From: Desulfuromonadales bacterium
GTDB taxonomy: Bacteria; Desulfobacterota; Desulfuromonadia; Desulfuromonadales; Geopsychrobacteraceae
DNA length: 56,283 bases
NCBI GenBank assembly: GCA_016931615.1
Contig: JAFGEL010000013.1
Coordinates: 1-56,283, forward strand
Direction of reading: 5' to 3'
The notes below the pieces were generated by a model. It saw nothing but the letters and a program-made list of their open reading frames with translations, was not told where the DNA came from and did not search any database. Below, piece by piece: positions 53,474 to 56,283 of this stretch. Every line of letters begins with the position of its first letter. Position 1 is the stretch's first letter. Made by a program: the position numbers and the translations under genes.

Positions 53474-54484
53474 ATGTTCAGTTTTTTGCTCAGGAGAATC
53501 GGCGTGGTGATCCCGACCTTTGTCGGGGTGACGCTGCTGACCTTTGCGCTGATTCGACTGATTCCGGGGGATCCGGTTGAGTTGATGGCCGGTGAGCGGG
53601 GGGTTGATCCGGCGCGCCATGCCGAACTTCTGGCGCAGATGGGCCTCGACAAACCCTTGCTGGTTCAATACTGGAATTACCTGACGGGGATTTTCCAGGG
53701 GGATCTGGGCACTTCGATCGTCACCCGTGAACCGGTGATCAGGGAATTCTTTACCCTCTTTCCGGCGACTATGGAGCTCAGTCTCTGTGCCATCACTATT
53801 GCCGTCCTGGTCGGTCTGCCGGCAGGGATTATTGCTGCCGTGCGCCGGGGCAAGGTCACCGACTACACAGTTATGGGCCTGTCGCTGACCGGGTATTCGA
53901 TGCCGATTTTCTGGTGGGGGCTACTGCTGATCCTGTTGTTTTCCGTCGGCCTGGGCTGGACACCGGTTTCGGGCAGGATTTCTGCCATGTTCTGGGTCGA
54001 TGAGGTGACCGGCTTCATGCTGATCGATGCCTTCCTCTCCGACGAAGCCGGGGCCCTGACTTCGGCGATCAGGCATCTGATTCTGCCTTCCATTGTTCTG
54101 GCCACCATTCCTCTGGCGGTCATTGCCCGCATGACCCGTTCGTCGATGCTTGAAGTCCTGCGTGAAGATTATGTTCAGGTTGCTCGGGCCAAGGGCCTGG
54201 CAATGTGGCTGGTGGTCTGTGTTCACGCTCTGCGCAATGCCCTGATCCCGGTGATTACCGTGATCGGGCTGCAGATCGGCGTACTCATGGCCGGGGCTAT
54301 TCTGACCGAGACGATTTTTTCCTGGCCGGGGATCGGCAAATGGTTACTCGATTCGATCTACCGGCGTGATTACCCCTCGGTCCAGGGAGGGATTCTGCTG
54401 ATTGCCTGTATCGTGATCGTCGTGAATCTCACCGTTGACATTCTCTACGGCGTGGTCAATCCACGCATCCGCCACAATCGTTAG
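53474..54484 (+). CDS. dppB: Peptide ABC transporter permease B
   Basis: 336 residues, six transmembrane helices, N-terminal FLLRRIGVVIPTFVGVTLLTF typical of DppB/OppB and the EAA loop (VARAKGLAMWLVVCVHALRNALIP) near 235-260 for contact with the ATPases. GIGKWLL and YPSVQGGIL at the C-terminus are standard. Second gene of the transporter, before permease C. Confidence 0.95.
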   Translation: MFSFLLRRIGVVIPTFVGVTLLTFALIRLIPGDPVELMAGERGVDPARHAELLAQMGLDKPLLVQYWNYLTGIFQGDLGTSIVTREPVIREFFTLFPATMELSLCAITIAVLVGLPAGIIAAVRRGKVTDYTVMGLSLTGYSMPIFWWGLLLILLFSVGLGWTPVSGRISAMFWVDEVTGFMLIDAFLSDEAGALTSAIRHLILPSIVLATIPLAVIARMTRSSMLEVLREDYVQVARAKGLAMWLVVCVHALRNALIPVITVIGLQIGVLMAGAILTETIFSWPGIGKWLLDSIYRRDYPSVQGGILLIACIVIVVNLTVDILYGVVNPRIRHNR

Positions 54485-54495
54485 GGGCCGGGGCG

Positions 54496-55398
54496 ATGAG
54501 TGATCAAATTCAGACCGCGCTCGTGGATGAGCTGACCCCGCCAGGCCCGATACGGGAATTCTGGAATTATTTTTCCGATAACCGCGGTGCCCTGATCGGG
54601 TTCGGTTTTATCCTTGCCGTGTTGCTGGCGGCACTGTTTGCCAACCTGCTGACGCCCCATTCCCCTTATGAGCAATATCGTGACTATATCCTGACGCCCC
54701 CGGCCTGGCAGGATGGCGGCCTGTGGCGTTTTCCCCTGGGGACAGACGAGGTCGGGCGAGATATCCTCACCCGGTTGATCTTCGGCGGGCGCATGTCGCT
54801 GTTTATCGGGATGCTGGTCGTTTCGCTGTCGTTGCTGGTCGGGACGCTTATCGGGTTGATTTCCGGATACGCAAAGGGGATGACCGATACGCTGATCATG
54901 CGCGCCATGGACATTATCATGGCCCTGCCCAGCCTGCTGCTGGCTCTGGCGATCGTAACCATTCTCGGTCCCGGGTTGATCAACGCCGCCATCGCCATCG
55001 CGATTACCTATCTGCCCCATTATGTGCGGATTACGCGCGCTTCGGTGATCGCTGAGAGCAGCAAAGATTATGTCACCGCGTCGCGGGTCAGCGGCGCGGG
55101 GGTGATGCGCTTGATTTTTATCACCATTCTCCCGAACTGTATGGCGCCCCTGATTGTTCAGGCTTCGCTGGGGTTTTCCAATGCGATCCTCGATGCCGCC
55201 GCGTTGGGATTTATCGGTCTGGGCGCGCAGCCCCCAAGTCCCGAATGGGGATCGATGCTGGCAAACGCCCTGGAATTCATCCAGCGGGCCTGGTGGGTGG
55301 TGACTTTTCCCGGGCTGATGATTCTGCTGACCGTGCTGGCTTTTAACCTGATGGGCGATGGTCTGCGCGACGCACTCGATCCCAAGATGAAGTTATAG
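54496..55398 (+). CDS. dppC: Peptide ABC transporter permease C
   Basis: 300 residues, six helices, DppC/OppC type: FPLGTDEVGRDILTRLIFGGR after TM1, EAA-like loop (YVTASRVSGAGVMRLIFITILPN) near 192-215, and a C-terminal LMGDGLRDALDPKMKL. Starts 11 bases after permease B. Forms the channel with permease B. Confidence 0.95.
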   Translation: MSDQIQTALVDELTPPGPIREFWNYFSDNRGALIGFGFILAVLLAALFANLLTPHSPYEQYRDYILTPPAWQDGGLWRFPLGTDEVGRDILTRLIFGGRMSLFIGMLVVSLSLLVGTLIGLISGYAKGMTDTLIMRAMDIIMALPSLLLALAIVTILGPGLINAAIAIAITYLPHYVRITRASVIAESSKDYVTASRVSGAGVMRLIFITILPNCMAPLIVQASLGFSNAILDAAALGFIGLGAQPPSPEWGSMLANALEFIQRAWWVVTFPGLMILLTVLAFNLMGDGLRDALDPKMKL

Positions 55399-55469
55399 CA
55401 GCCGCCCGCGGAGCGGAGCTGTGACATGCGCTCCTGCGGATTGTGTGGAAGCGGAAAGAAATAACCTGA

Positions 55470-56283
55470 ATGGCACTCTTACAGATCAAAAATTTAGCGG
55501 TTGAATTCGGCAGCGAAAAAAAACCGTTCAGGGCGGTTGATAACCTCTGCCTGAGTATCGACAAAGGTGAGGTTGTCGGCATCGTCGGCGAGTCCGGTTC
55601 CGGAAAGTCGGTCACCGCCAAAGCTGTGATGGGGCTGATCGACTGGCCTGGGCGAGTGACGGCCGAACAGCTTGAATTTTCCGGGCAAAACCTGCTCGGC
55701 ATGGCCGAAAAGCAGCGGCGCAAAATTACCGGTCGCGATGTGGCGATGATCTTTCAGGAGCCGATGACCAGCCTCAATCCCTGCTTTACCACGGGTTACC
55801 AGATTTCCGAGGCGCTCAAAATTCATGAGGGTGGCAGCCGGGCGATACGCCATTCCCGGGCCCTGGAATTGCTCGAGCAAGTCGGAATCCCCGATCCCAA
55901 GGCCAGGCTTAAAGCTTTTCCGCACCAATTGTCCGGCGGTATGAGTCAGCGGGTGATGATCGCCATGGCGATCGCCTGTAATCCCAAACTGCTGATTGCC
56001 GATGAACCGACGACAGCTTTGGATGTGACTATCCAGGCACAGATTATCGACCTGCTGCTCAGTCTGCAGAAACAGCAGCAGATGGCGCTGATCCTGATTA
56101 CCCATGATCTGGCCCTGGTTGCCGAAGCGTCCCACCGGGTTGTCGTTATGTATGCCGGTCAGGTCGTGGAAACCGGCCCGGTGCCGCAGATTTTTGATGC
56201 TCCGCAGCATCCTTATACGGCCGCCCTGCTTGAGGCGCTTCCGGAGCGTTCTGTCGGTCATGCGCGTTTGAATACCATTCCCG
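55470..56283 (+). CDS. dppD: Peptide ABC transporter ATPase D, partial
   Basis: About 271 codons; the gene runs off the right edge. Walker [10 protein letters not shown]-loop [14 protein letters not shown] signature LSGGMSQR, Walker [13 protein letters not shown] and switch H in ITHDL are all present, followed by the start of the OppD/DppD C-terminal extension ([12 protein letters not shown]). Energises the transporter together with an expected DppF-type partner outside the window. Confidence 0.93.
   Translation, partial: MALLQIKNLAVEFGSEKKPFRAVDNLCLSIDKGEVVGIVGESGSGKSVTAKAVMGLIDWPGRVTAEQLEFSGQNLLGMAEKQRRKITGRDVAMIFQEPMTSLNPCFTTGYQISEALKIHEGGSRAIRHSRALELLEQVGIPDPKARLKAFPHQLSGGMSQRVMIAMAIACNPKLLIADEPTTALDVTIQAQIIDLLLSLQKQQQMALILITHDLALVAEASHRVVVMYAGQVVETGPVPQIFDAPQHPYTAALLEALPERSVGHARLNTIP

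Noticed and set aside
1..56283. Selenoprotein genes with in-frame UGA
   Set aside because: selC suggested them, but every family recognised here ends at its usual length and none has a UGA at a known Sec position.

Overview
The window looks like a chromosomal segment of a metal- or sulfur-respiring member of the Desulfuromonadales (Geobacter/Desulfuromonas/Pelobacter-like). The evidence is ten multiheme c-type cytochromes plus one monoheme, tungsten/molybdenum enzyme genes, a tRNA-Sec gene and a sigma-54 response regulator. By eye I count 84 canonical CXXCH heme sites and 4 CX3CH/CX4CH variants. No transposase, integrase, prophage gene or CRISPR array was seen. The left and right edges cut through genes.

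Layout. 1-4.9 kb: N-terminus of an AcoR-type sigma-54 activator (minus), a secreted ATP-dependent DNA ligase, and a copper P-type ATPase plus MerR-family regulator, each behind a MerR-type promoter. 4.9-13 kb: a tungsten aldehyde oxidoreductase operon (aorABCDE, minus) divergent from moaA-moaE-moeA/mobB (plus); a ModE-like box lies midway between the two predicted promoters. 13-20.7 kb: CcdA plus thioredoxin-like lipoprotein, CBS/DUF294 protein, RtcB, MFS transporter, hemerythrin, NlpC/P60 lipoprotein, a PagL-like outer-membrane protein and a Cys-rich small protein.

21-37.5 kb is the core of the window: a sigma-54 response regulator, a large cytochrome with up to 15 hemes, then an OmcE-like tetraheme cytochrome with its own sigma-54 promoter and strong terminator. 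It is followed by an NHL-propeller lipoprotein, a pentaheme lipoprotein, a large beta-barrel, a second NHL lipoprotein, a cytochrome with up to 12 hemes whose N-terminus looks like a whole OmcE module, two membrane proteins with HAMP-like segments flanking a 7-heme cytochrome, and a parvulin-type prolyl isomerase. Convergent to this block are three tandem, paralogous dodecaheme cytochromes. I read this as an extracellular cytochrome filament ('nanowire') locus with its assembly and periplasm-to-surface conduit genes.

37.7-43.2 kb: selC, a second moeA, then a second electron-transfer block (monoheme cytochrome, DUF3373 barrel, octaheme tetrathionate-reductase-family cytochrome). 43.3-56.3 kb: housekeeping and transport: uvrB, an M23 peptidase, a DUF748/AsmA-like giant, an Xaa-Pro aminopeptidase and a dpp-type peptide ABC transporter running off the right edge.

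How it fits together: the aor/moa/moe genes supply a W/Mo-pterin enzyme that releases low-potential electrons from aldehydes. The cytochrome genes could carry electrons across the envelope; the DUF3373/octaheme block may be an alternative terminal branch. The link between these modules is inference from proximity only.
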